Part shown: positions 54,244 through 64,000 of the stretch, in pieces
How the letters are laid out: every line of letters starts with the position of its first letter
Position numbering within the stretch: the stretch's first letter is position 1
From: Septoria linicola
Lineage: Eukaryota; Ascomycota; Dothideomycetes; Mycosphaerellales; Mycosphaerellaceae
Assembly: GCA_024114885.1 (NCBI GenBank)
Contig: CP099419.1
Coordinates: 124,001-188,000, forward strand
Direction: 5' to 3'
DNA: 64,000 bases
Program-made: the position numbers and the translations under genes
Notes under the pieces: model-generated
The model's database searches: none
Told to the model about the DNA's origin: nothing
The model's input: only the letters and a program-made list of their open reading frames with translations

Positions 54244-56475
54244 CTACTGCGCGACTTCCGTCTGCCTCAAGCTGCTTGGCTCCGTCTTCTTTCCGCGGCG
54301 TCCGAGGAGAGTGGCGTTGTCGAGACTGAGCTCGAAAGCACCAGCCTTGTTCCTGACTTGACGCTTGGCAGCAGCAGCGACTTCAGGTGAGTGTTGCCCA
54401 TAGCCACGTGCTTGACTGGACTTGGGTGCGGCTGCTTGACGAGCCTGGGCGGCAGCTGATAAGCTTGTGTTGCGCATTTGCTTCTCCACACCTCCCACAT
54501 CAGGAGCGCCCGATTTGGGGACCTTTGCAGGCGGGTTTTGCGCATTCGAGTATGGCTCTGATACGCCTTCGAATTCGTCATCATCGTTGAACTCTTCATC
54601 GAGTGCATTCAATGAATTGCCGCCACGGAATCCCTGCTTGAAATTCTTTCTCCTCTTGCCCTCTTCTTCTTGCCTGTGCACTGAGTAACCAACATCAAAC
54701 ACTTCGCGTAGGTTGATGGCACCAGGCGATCTGAAGTCCTGACGACGGCCTCCTGGCGTCTCATCAAGATACGTAAAGTCAGGCTTCATTGGCGATCCAC
54801 CTCCAGCAGACAGGTTGCCTGTTCGTGTGTGCAATGGTGTGGCAAGTGGAGGAGCGTCAAGTGCGGCGTAGGTCGGCTCGTTCATGGCTCCGCGAATCCA
54901 TGGATGCTCGAGGAACTGGTTGATGTCGTATCGTTTCTCCGGGTCCACCGTGAGGAGATGCGAGACCAGATCCTGGGCAGACTTGGAGATGTCGTCCCAC
55001 CAAGGTGACAGGAAGGTATACTGCCCTCGGGCGACCTTCTCGGTAAGCACCTGGATGCTCTCGTCGTAGAATGGCGGGAAACCGCATAGCAGCGTGTAAA
55101 GCACACATCCAAGAGCCCACATGTCAACGCTCTTCGAGTAGCGCTCATCCTTGACAATCTCCGGTGCGGTGTATCCAACAGTGCCGCATGGTGTCATGGT
55201 TTGACTGTCCCAAATCACCTTTGACAGACCGAAATCTGCAATCTTCACAACACCAATGCCACCAGCACCTTGTCCCTGGATAAACTCGCCTTCGTCCGCC
55301 TTGTCCTCATCTTCTGGTCCTTTCGGCTTCGGGTTCTTGGTTGGGATGAATGGGATAGGATAGAATAGCAGGTTCTCGGGTTTGATGTCACTGCCAAAAT
55401 TAGCCGTGTTCGTCCACCAGAATTCCTTATGCCTCCACTCACCGATGCACAACGCCAGCCTCCTCATGCAGATACTGTAATGAGTTTGCGACCTGAGTGA
55501 TAACATGTCTTGATAGATCCTCGCTGAAGTACGTTAGACGGACAATCTGGTGGAACAGCTCGCCGCCAGGGCAAAGCTCGAGGACAATGTAGTAATATTG
55601 GCGCGACTCGGCGAAATCGATGAGCTTAATGATATTGGGGTGATCCAGTTGGCGCATGATCTGGACTTCCTTGAGGATGTTTGCTCTCTATTGAAGCATG
55701 ACGTCAGCATAGACTCGCACGCGAGCATTTCTAAGCAGTAAGAAATACGACGGAGCAGTAAGTTCGTGTATGAAATTTGAGAAAAGAAACTGGTGCGCAC
55801 CTCGACGCCCTTGGGAGCCTTCTTTTCGTAATCCGGATGCAGGACGCCCTAGCAGGCACATGTGTTGGTTACAACGAACATGTAGCAGAGATGTTGAAAA
55901 GGCAAGGAGAAGCCGTAGCAGAGTTAGCATACCTGTGTGGAGTTCATCTCGAACTTGCGGACAACTTTGATAGCAACCTGGTCATAGACTCCTTGCATGT
56001 CCTTTGCTCGGTAGACGTTGCTGAAGGCACCGTCGCCCATCTTCTCGAGCAGTTGCCATCGGTCCAGGCCAGGATACTTTGGCAGTTTGCCTTTGCTCTC
56101 GCGTTCTTCAGCCACGAGTCGTTCGAGTACTTGCGGGTCATAGTTCTTCTCCTTTTGCTCGCGCTTTTGCTTCGCCTCTACGGCTTGACCGGCGGCATGG
56201 CCGGCTTTTGCTGCTTGGTTTCGGTTGTCAACTGCGGCCGCAGAAAAGTCTCCCTGGGGAGCGTTCGCTTGCAGAGGCTTGTGCTCGTAGACATTGGGAT
56301 CACTGTAGCCTGCATGTTGATGTTGTTGTTGTGTCGTGTTGCCGCCGTGTCCGAATCGTTGTTGCTCAGCGTGAACATTGGAAACATGTGTCGTAGCTTG
56401 GTCCTGTGGTGATCTCCCGTCTCGAGCCTGTTTCCCGTGACGGATGAAGTTTTTGAGGTTCTGTATCGTCGACAT
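54244..56475 (-). CDS. Ser/Thr kinase of RCK2/Srk1 type
   Basis: Four exons (56,475-55,933; 55,848-55,801; 55,687-55,443; 55,390-54,244) give 660 residues. The introns are 84, 113 and 52 bp, all GT-AG, and the second exon is only 48 bp. The kinase domain starts about 141: glycine loop GDGAFSNVY, ATP-binding Lys170 in VAIKVV, catalytic HRDIKPEN split by the last intron, an acidic insertion (about 290-325), then IADFGLSK, GTVGYTAPEIV and DMWALGCVLYTLL. The insertion before the ADFG block and the tail RNKAGAFELSLDNATLLGRR match yeast Rck2 and fission-yeast Srk1, kinases activated by the Hog1/Sty1 stress MAP kinase that restrain translation and the cell cycle. Activation by Hog1 is inferred from the family. 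Confidence 0.9.
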
Positions 56476-57970
56476 GGTTAGACTTCCGAATTGATGCTTG
56501 GAAGTTGGCAGCTGGCTTTTCAGCAGAGCAAAAAGTGAAAATGACGGGTGAAATCAGCCAGCACAGCACAATGCCTGACCCAGGTGAAGAATCTCGTGGG
56601 AAAGCAGCGGGATGAGAGCGGATTATTGGTCGCACTGGGTTTGGGGCGGGAAAGAGGCAGGTCGTACGGTCGCAGTGGTGGTTTGTTGAAGCAGGAAGTA
56701 AAGTGAAGTTGCATGTCATAAGCGGCAGGCATGACGTAAGGCAGCTCTTTCCTTTGTCTGCACCCAAACGTCGTTACGTCGCACCCGCCTCATTTTGGGA
56801 CCCGTCCGTGCCTGTGCAAGTCTGTTGGGGAAACTGGAGCATATTTTCATCATGCAAGACTGACCTCAATTCTCTTGCCCAACATTATTCCTGTTGCTGA
56901 ACCGCAAGAGTCGGTAGCTGTGCACGCGTGCGTGAGAGATCTCGTGCCGATCCACGCGACAAGGCCTGAAGAATGCAGCCGATCTGGGATTAGTATCCTT
57001 GAGGAGAGACGTTGGAACCGGGTAGGTGCGTTCAAGCGAGGGAGCTGGTGCGTCGTGGGAAGGTCTACTGCTGCGAGACTGTGAAAGGAGAAATGCAGTA
57101 AGTTAGAGGTGGACTCTGTACAGACGTGTGAAGAGAGACGAATGCCCAGTCTCAGCACTTTTCCTTCGCCTTCATGTTCAAGACGCCTATGGCCACTCAC
57201 GGATCACGGAAGCACACCATAAGCCCATCTCCCGCGCAAGGATCTCGCCCCGGACGAGCCGTTCTACACTGAACCAGACCGCAGAGCACATTCTTTAGAT
57301 GAACAGCAAAGATCCACGGTGTTCAGCATGCCTTTATGACCGCAGACAAATCACAGTCCTGGGGTGAGCTCGCAGCAGGCTCAGTGATCGACATCTTACG
57401 TGCGTCCTGAAACGCGAGGCTGCCGAACCATGTGCACATTCTGGCTCTCGCTCAGATCCGATGACGTCGCCGAGGAAGCTTTGGTGGAGTTCATTGAGTC
57501 CGGCTGCCATGACAGACTTGCTCTCTCACATCGCCATCCTCGCGGTGTGTCTCCAGATCTGCAGACCCACGAGAAGCATACTGACGGCATGACTTCGAAG
57601 AATCGTGCCTCCAAGCGATGCCTTGCGTGGGTCCTGCGTCACTATGCGCCACATGCGGCGGCATGTGACGACTAGTGGACGCCACAGAGACTATAGGAAC
57701 TAAGCACAGCACTTCGGATGACGGGTAACCACTGTTGCTATTCATGGCCAGACGATACATGATGCGCCTGAAATCATGCTCTCAGGCACGCAGCACATGA
57801 TGCGGGTTCGCAAGTGGTGACATGAGCGCATTTTACTACTCCTCGGATGCTTCTGTACAAGCGTGTTGGCTGCTTCGCTTGTCTGGAGGTTGAGCGATTC
57901 AGTAAGTGACCATATGGAGATCTCATTCTAACTAGTCATGCTACGGGCATCCACTCGATAGCTTTCTAAC
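56476..57970. other. Long intergenic region
   Basis: About 1.5 kb between two minus-strand genes. Small frames (57,396-57,760) have no support. A short perfect inverted repeat, CACATGC-GGCG-GCATGTG, lies at 57,650-57,667. The left part should hold the kinase promoter. Confidence 0.4.
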
Positions 57971-59059
57971 TCACTCCAACTCCACCACGAGCTTCTGCGC
58001 ACTCACGCCTTTCGCCATCAAATCACAAGCATCTTGAAGGGAGTCCAATCCGCGGCCTACGATGAACGGCTCGGGCTTGCACTTCAACTGTCCACTTCGC
58101 AATGCCAACGGCAGCCACTTGGCAAACACTGCTTTTTCAAATCCGGCCATTGGCTTCGTGTCCCACCCGAATATGTCTCGTAAGGCAGAATCTGGCAAAA
58201 AGTCTGTAGGGCCTCTGCAGTATGCATAGCGAACGCCAGCTGGTAGATTTGGGAGTGGTAACATGGGCATATCGGGAGGGACAACGGTCCCGACGATGCG
58301 AGACTTGTTGACGTGTCCAAGTTTGTCTGCGATCCGAACGCAAGCCCTGAGGACCTCCAGACCCATAATGGCACTGAAAACGCCTGCGAACTTCTTGCCA
58401 GATGCTTCCAGGGCCGCAATAAGATCCTGCTCGACGTTGTCGCTCTTATGGTCGAACACATGGCTTGCTCCCAGCTCCTTGCAGTACTGGAAGTTGCTCG
58501 CGCCCGCTACCCCAATGACTTGGTAGCCCGCCGCACACAGCATCTGTATACCACAGCTGCCCACGCTTGAGCTACCACCCCAGACCACGACCACCTGTCC
58601 ATTAGGCTTTGGCTCAACCTGCGGCAAGTCCAGAGCCATATTCTCAGCATGGAACAATGTCACCGCAGCAGTCGAGATCCCCATCGGCAGCACGCATCCC
58701 TGCGCATAGCTGACATGCTCCGGGATCTTCGCAACCAAGCCAATATCCGCACTGCAGTATTCCTGGAAGGCGCCCTTCTCAACACCTGCCAGGACACGAT
58801 CTCCAACCCGAAATCCCGCGGCCTCAGCTTCGGACCCAACTTCCACGATCTTGCCCGCAAGGTCAGAGCCAATGATGAGTGGATACTCCTCCCACAAGAG
58901 TCCCGCGTTCTGAATGGCAGCATCGACTGGGTTGAGAGCAATAGCATGCACTCTGATCAAAACCCCTCTTGGCTTTGGTGCTGGAATAGGAGCTTCAGCG
59001 ATAACCAAAGGCTTCTCCTGCTTCGACATGAGCCATGCTGCTGTGTTGGCTCGTGCCAT
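57971..59059 (-). CDS. Medium-chain reductase, ToxD-like enoyl reductase family
   Basis: A single exon encodes 362 residues from the ATG at 59,059. The N-terminal GroES-like part has GVLIRVHAIALNPVDAAIQN, YPLIIGSDLAGKIVEVG and FRVGDRVLAG. The nucleotide-binding part has VVVVWGGSSSVGSCGIQML, AGYQVIGVAGASNFQYCKEL and LGASHVFDHKSDN. The end is GVSAQKLVVELE. The Cys cluster that binds structural zinc in alcohol dehydrogenases is missing, which fits the zinc-free reductase branch (ToxD, trans-acting enoyl reductases of fungal polyketide pathways). No polyketide synthase lies in this window, so it may serve general NADPH-dependent reduction. The substrate is unknown. Confidence 0.85.
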   Translation of the reverse strand: MARANTAAWLMSKQEKPLVIAEAPIPAPKPRGVLIRVHAIALNPVDAAIQNAGLLWEEYPLIIGSDLAGKIVEVGSEAEAAGFRVGDRVLAGVEKGAFQEYCSADIGLVAKIPEHVSYAQGCVLPMGISTAAVTLFHAENMALDLPQVEPKPNGQVVVVWGGSSSVGSCGIQMLCAAGYQVIGVAGASNFQYCKELGASHVFDHKSDNVEQDLIAALEASGKKFAGVFSAIMGLEVLRACVRIADKLGHVNKSRIVGTVVPPDMPMLPLPNLPAGVRYAYCRGPTDFLPDSALRDIFGWDTKPMAGFEKAVFAKWLPLALRSGQLKCKPEPFIVGRGLDSLQDACDLMAKGVSAQKLVVELE

Positions 59060-59192
59060 TGTGTCAATGTAGTCGGTTTCGAAAGTAAGAGGCCAGCAAG
59101 TAAGTCAGTCTTGTGTCGTCACTTTCCCAAAGGGAGAAACTAACTAAGTACAGAGAGTACTGTTCCTGACCAGCTCTCCTCTAGCACCTTCT

Positions 59193-59200
59193 CTTATATA
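59193..59200 (-). promoter_or_regulatory. TATA-like box for the ToxD-like gene
   Basis: On the gene's strand the sequence reads TATATAAG, about 135 bases upstream of the ATG at 59,059. Spacing and sequence fit a TATA element; no other evidence. Confidence 0.35.
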
Positions 59201-59813
59201 TCCCATCAACACCCACCTAAACTCCGCTATGAGCGCTTTAGGTCCGTCTTTGGGAAGCATCGGATTACTTCTCACATCTGTCTCACCAACCTCGAAGGTA
59301 TTGCAGGGCCATGAATACGAGAAGAGGTTAGCGCAGAATCCTGTCAGGGACCCACTCCGATCCTTCCACCTCTGCAGCAGAGACCAACGGCAACAGCAGG
59401 AAGCGCTTCTGTCGGAGTTTCGAAACCATAGGGTCGCTCACCTGCCTGCACTTCGGCCTGTGCAGAGCTACTGTGAGCGCGCCGCAGATCGTGAACAGCT
59501 TGCGCCGCTTGAGCTCATTTGCCTGAGATGAGATCTCGACTTACGCATCACTGCAGTCGATTGATGAGTTTGTAGCGACTACACTGCAGATATTCAATAA
59601 TACAACATATCTGCGGACCCCTCAGGAACTCCACTTCTGTACACGCTCTGAATCAATTCTCAATCACAACGCCATCGCCATGCTCAGATTCCCTTTCAAA
59701 ATGATGATGCCCACGATATTACACCCGCTTGGTATGCTTGCTTATGCCATTGTCCGTCCCACCTCCATGCACTGTCCAATCCATCCCTCTCCTCTATCTT
59801 CAATGAGCCCTGC
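59201..59813. other. Intergenic, no supported gene
   Basis: About 0.6 kb between the promoter of the reductase and the 3' end of phospholipase D. Nothing recognisable. Confidence 0.35.
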
Positions 59814-62800
59814 TCAATCGTAAATTTCCAGTGGCGCCAGCTGATCGATATTGTACAGCCAGTTACCGCCACGTTCTTCCTTTTCCAACCTGTCACGAAA
59901 GTCAGCATTTGCACTACAACCACGACAAGGTGATCAGATATCCTCACCAATCATAAGGCCAAAGCACGAGACGGCCTTGAATCAAGTTCAGCATATCTTC
60001 CGCCTCTTCCTTGCTCATCACCTCTTCCGTCACGGTTCTACCACTGCTCTTCGTAGCACCGCGTTTCCTGCCCTTCTTCGATGCAGTGTGCAGAAGACCA
60101 GCTTGAGTGCTCGTCTGCGACTGTGTGGCAGTGGTCTCTGATGCGTTGTTGATCTTCTCTTTGTCCACGTATTGTATTGTACGTTGACGATTCGAGCCTT
60201 CGTCGTTCTGAGCTGCAGCTGCCTTTTCTGGATCGAGAGGTGGCATTGGCTCTGGTACCTCCAAAGTGTTCCGGCCTGGGTTGTCGACTTCATCCCGAGG
60301 TCCCACATGATCATTGTGCTTCGCGGCATCCTTCTCGTCCAGTGGCGTTGGGTTTGGCGAGGGTACTGCGGTCGGGACGCTCGATATTATAGACTCAGGC
60401 GACCCTGCCGAGCCTCTTCGATGATTTTTTTCATTGGCGTCTTCCGTGTGTGTCGAGCTGCTCGTGCCTTTGCTGCCGGGGCGCAGCTTATCTACGAGCG
60501 CACCAAGACCACTGCTACCTTTAGAAGTCGCAGTTTGGACTTGGTCAAGCATCTCACCGCCGGCACCGGGAGGTCCAGACTTATCCGGTGCGCCTTCCTT
60601 GTGAGGGGGCTTACTTGATCCCAAGCCTTGCGATTGCATGAAGGCTTCGTTGTATGCATTGAACTTCTCGTACGCCTTCCAGTCCAGCACCTCAGAGTCA
60701 GGCATACACCTGAAGACCTGGCGATAGATCTTGGTGTTGTTGTCCGCCAGCTTATGCCAGACTTCATGATAGAATTGCTCCGAGAGTGGATCCGTCATAC
60801 AGTCTTCGGTCACGTCTGGCTGTCGGATAGAGTTCATTAACTGGTTTGTGAACCTCTTGCCTCCAGAAGTCTGGGAAATGTCCTGTCTGAGAGGCGGACC
60901 ACCGATATCTGTGTCATCAGAGACGGGCAACTCAGGTAGCTGCGACCTAGTCGGCAGACCGAGTTGTGCGGTCTCTGTTCGGTTGGTAGGCCATGGCGGT
61001 CGAGCTGGAAGTCGTTCCTTGCGTTCTCGACTGAAGCTTCGTTGACGCTTGCGCTCTTCTTCCTCTTCATCCTTGATACGCGCAACATCCGGAGCATCCT
61101 TCTTCACGAGAACTTCGCGACCATGAACATCAACAAACGTGTCGCGCAACGCATAGTCGCCTCCCTCGACAAGCTTCTTCATGTTATCAGCCCCATGCCC
61201 ATCGACATCGAGATCACGTTCCGGGCCTTTCCTTCCTGTGGGATCCTTGACGATGTCGCTTGAATTGTCAGAGGCGGCTGATGTGCCAGACGCGTCGTTT
61301 GCAGGAGCGTACCCGCCGACACCAGCAAAGCCACCAAGAGTTTGATCGAGGTTATGAGCATGAATAGCATGTGCTGGAGGCGTCTGTGGCGGCGTCTCGA
61401 AGTACATGTCTTCACGAGACGGGGTCGCATAGTCGTCGCGATAGATTCTTTCCATCTCGGCATCCTGCTCCTCACGATGCGCTGCGGCTTGCTCGCGACG
61501 ATACATGGCGTCCACGTCAATGCCGAGGTGCTCTCTCATCAGCCGTTTCCGCAGCGTATGTGCGAACTCGCCTACCTCGTATGGCTGGCCTGCCATCGTG
61601 CTTGGTATCATGCATGTGTCCGTGACGATCGAAGCCACTTCTGAGTCTCTGTTGCCAAGCATGGACCGCTCGTTGATGTTTGCAGAACCGATGATGACTG
61701 AGCGGTCGTCCACAATCATGCACTTGGCATGAATGTATAGCTGCTCAGTCGTCAGGCATTTGCGAGGTCCAATCTTGCCCCATTGCCGCAACGAGTAGAA
61801 ACGGATGTACTCTTCCGGATCAACACCTGCCGCTCGGAGTCTTCCAAATATGGATGTCTCGCCTCGACAAATGCTGCGGAATTGACACTGCATGATGAGC
61901 CTCACACTGGTACCGTCCTGAGCATCGACACTATTCTGGAAACCAGGCATCAGTGGGATCACCAAGCATGCTTGCCACTTCTCTCCTTTCTCGTGTGCTC
62001 GGATGGCACGCTCGACGAGCGCGTCTCCGATTTTGTTATGAATGGTTGTGGCCTCCACACGACAACTCGTGATGAAAAACTGATTCTCCACGTACACGAA
62101 GTGATCTGAGTTCTTAATCAGTGAGCAGTACGCGTTCATGATACTGTGCTCGGTCTTGCCAGGCGTGCCTATCGACCAAGGACCGCACGACCTCAAAATC
62201 TGAACCTGGCACGTGCCAGTCATGCCCAAGTGTTCTAGCTCCTCCTGTTCGTACTCCGGAGGCGGCATCAGGACTGGCGTAGGCCTTGTCGCGACTCGCG
62301 AACGCAAGACAAAGTTCCAGCGCTGGACGAAATGACGACCGACATCGCGTGCAGGCTGTCCGACCAGTTGCATGGCAATATCATGCCACGGCATGCGAGG
62401 TACTCTGCTCCGATCATACATTTCTTCGTACGGTCGATCGAGATTGTAAAAGTCCTGCACTCGAGGGTTGGAGTAGTCCTTGCCTGGCCACACTTGGCAA
62501 TGCTCAGAGTCTCGTGTATCGTTGAATTCTGCCTCGAATCCAGTGAGCTTGTCATCGGTCAGTGAATGGCATGGATCATCCCATCGGCCAAAGCACAGAT
62601 CGACACCGCCGACGAAGGCCATCATGTTGTCCACGACAACAATCTTTTCGTGATGAGCCCAGAAGAATTGGTTCTGCCGAAACTGATGCGGCGAGCGTTG
62701 GACACAGATGTTCGGATGCAGGTCGAGCAGACTCCACTTCGTGTATTCGGAGTCGATTGGTATGGCAGATTCGATGTTGCGGTAGACAATGACAAAGATC

Positions 62801-64000
62801 TTGACACCTTCCTGCGCCTTGCGTTGAAGCAGTCGATCTAAGCGCCACTTTTGACTGATTGCCGCAGGCCTCCTCAGATACAGCTCAGGACTCAGCCACC
62901 AGTCATGAATGTACACAAAGTCCTTTGCATTGTCGATGGCACGCGATACTTGCCACATGTGGTCTCTGCCATCTACAAGCCAGCGTGCCCAGACGTTGTT
63001 ACGTACTGGAGCAAAACTTGCGAATCGTTGCTTTTTAGACCAGGGAGTCTGCTCCATCATGTGTGTGAGCGACTCTCGGAATTGAAGGTACTGCTTCTCA
63101 TTCCTGGCGTAAAGCTTGAACTTGCGCTCGGAATTGAAAAGCTGGATGAGATGTGCTTTCTTTGTAGGCGTAGCATTCTCCTGCGCAACTTTTGCCATCT
63201 GCTGAGCTGACTTCTGATCCAGGATTCGTTGCCTCTGTTGGTCAATTGCAAAGTCGGAATCAACCAAAAAGACATCGTACGGCACCAAGGACTCAGGTCC
63301 ATCAACGCATACAATGTAGCTATGGCGGATCAGAAACCATCGTCGCTTATGTCGCTCCTTGAACGCCTGTGGGCCAAAAGTCTGTATCGTCTTTCGGTGA
63401 AAGTCGCGATGGCGCCTGGACGCGATTTGAAGCAGTCCTTGCTTGCCTTGATAGCCGTTTTCAGCCGCAAGTCGAATAGCCATTGCTGATAGTTCCAGGA
63501 ATTTGCACAAGCGTGTGCTGTCTGGTCTGAAGATGAGCCATCGTATCATCTGTTGCAGGTATGTCTCCAATTTCTGTCGTGATTTCTCTGCGTAAATCTG
63601 CTTCTGATGTGCATTCAGCAAATCCGGATCTGCTGACGTGTTGCCAATCTCACTTGTGCTGCTCCTTCTAGGAGGCGCAAAGGATGACTGTCTTCGTTTG
63701 TGACCCTTGGGTCTTGGTTTCGCGCCAGGCGTCGTCGCCTCTTGCTCAGGAATCTCTCCGAGTACTGACGCTGGGGCACGAGGCTCGTCTCCGAGTTGTG
63801 AAGTCGCCACACGAGGTGTGTCAGCACCAGTCCCTTCGGGCTCCAGATCTTCATCCTGAATCTTGTCAAACAGCCCACGCATACCACGAGCATATGGAAT
63901 GACACTCTTTGGGAAGCGAGGTATCTTGGCGAGCTTGCTGTCTGCGCGATTGAGATGCACAATCTTGTCAGTTGCGATCTGACTCTTGTATTTGACGTGA
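59814..64000 (-). CDS. Phospholipase D (Spo14/PLD1 type), 5' end outside window
   Basis: The gene runs off the right edge in open frame. A 58-bp intron near the 3' end (59,890-59,947, GTGAGG...TGACAG) links LVLWPYDW to a last exon ending NWLYNIDQLAPLEIYD and a TGA at 59,814; without it the end is lost. A PH-like segment (RRWFLIRHSYIVCVDGPESL) precedes two HKD catalytic motifs, HHEKIVVVDNMMAFVGGVDL (about 62,650) and HAKCMIVDDRSVIIGSANIN (about 61,720). Between them stand CQVLRS-type strands and YVENQFFITSC. The enzyme cleaves phosphatidylcholine to phosphatidic acid and choline; the yeast homologue Spo14 is needed for prospore membrane growth and secretion. About 1,370 residues are visible. 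The Ser/Pro-rich region after the second HKD is unusually long. Confidence 0.93.

Noticed and set aside
55777..56412. Plus-strand frame of 211 residues opposite the kinase
   Set aside because: It crosses the kinase exons and introns and has no domain; the minus strand is clearly the gene.
57650..57667. Perfect inverted repeat CACATGC-GGCG-GCATGTG
   Set aside because: Short, single and without context; expected by chance at this window size.

Overview
The window is nuclear DNA of a filamentous ascomycete. The evidence is short 50-110 bp GT-AG introns with TAAC-type branch sites, a full set of Pezizomycotina housekeeping genes, and AT-rich blocks carrying the CpA-to-TpA signature of repeat-induced point mutation (RIP). 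Class Dothideomycetes is my best guess, from the style of the genes and the RIP pattern; it is not proven.

Layout. Bases 1 to about 7,840 are one RIP-destroyed nest of retroelements, with almost no CA or TG dinucleotides. It holds two gag-like relics on the minus strand, a pair of LTR-like direct repeats, a RIP-altered initiator-Met primer-binding site and tandem arrays. From 8.5 to 14.2 kb there are four normal genes: PRKRIP1/DUF1168, a histidine phosphatase, a secreted GH43 and a class I glutamine amidotransferase. From 14.7 to 16.1 kb there are decayed membrane-protein genes. A complete but RIP-inactivated hAT transposon (16,986-21,021) follows, with 22-bp inverted ends and a perfect 8-bp target duplication. 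It sits inside a protein-coding gene and splits it in two; the two halves are still in frame across the duplication.

From 21.3 to 26.9 kb come NSP1/NUP62-type nucleoporin, a small membrane protein, a UBE2C-type ubiquitin-conjugating enzyme and the first of three tandem paralogues of an F-box-like family (one intact, one with a single premature stop, one truncated; 26.2-29.6 kb). From 30 to 39 kb lie a Pro-rich hypothetical protein, a thymine/uracil mismatch DNA glycosylase (TDG) and, divergently, the giant lipid-transfer autophagy protein ATG2.

From 39.4 to 49.2 kb, two copies of a RING-finger gene flank dihydroxy-acid dehydratase and an ERD2-like gene. The minus-strand copy is wrecked by frameshifts and a stop; the plus-strand copy is intact. 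A large unrecognised nuclear-type protein (50.1-53.5 kb) has an AT-hook and a recurring His-Pro / His-Arg-Gly motif. The window ends with an RCK2/Srk1-type kinase, a ToxD-like reductase and the 3' part of a phospholipase D (Spo14/PLD1), cut by the right edge.

How it fits together. The genes are independent eukaryotic transcription units, and I see no biosynthetic cluster. Several serve membrane or stress biology (ATG2, PLD, ERD2-like, RCK2), but their adjacency does not imply shared function. What stands out is genome-defence history: RIP blocks, a gene broken by a transposon, and duplicated gene families in which one copy survives while the others decay, with stops of the C-to-T type expected from RIP.
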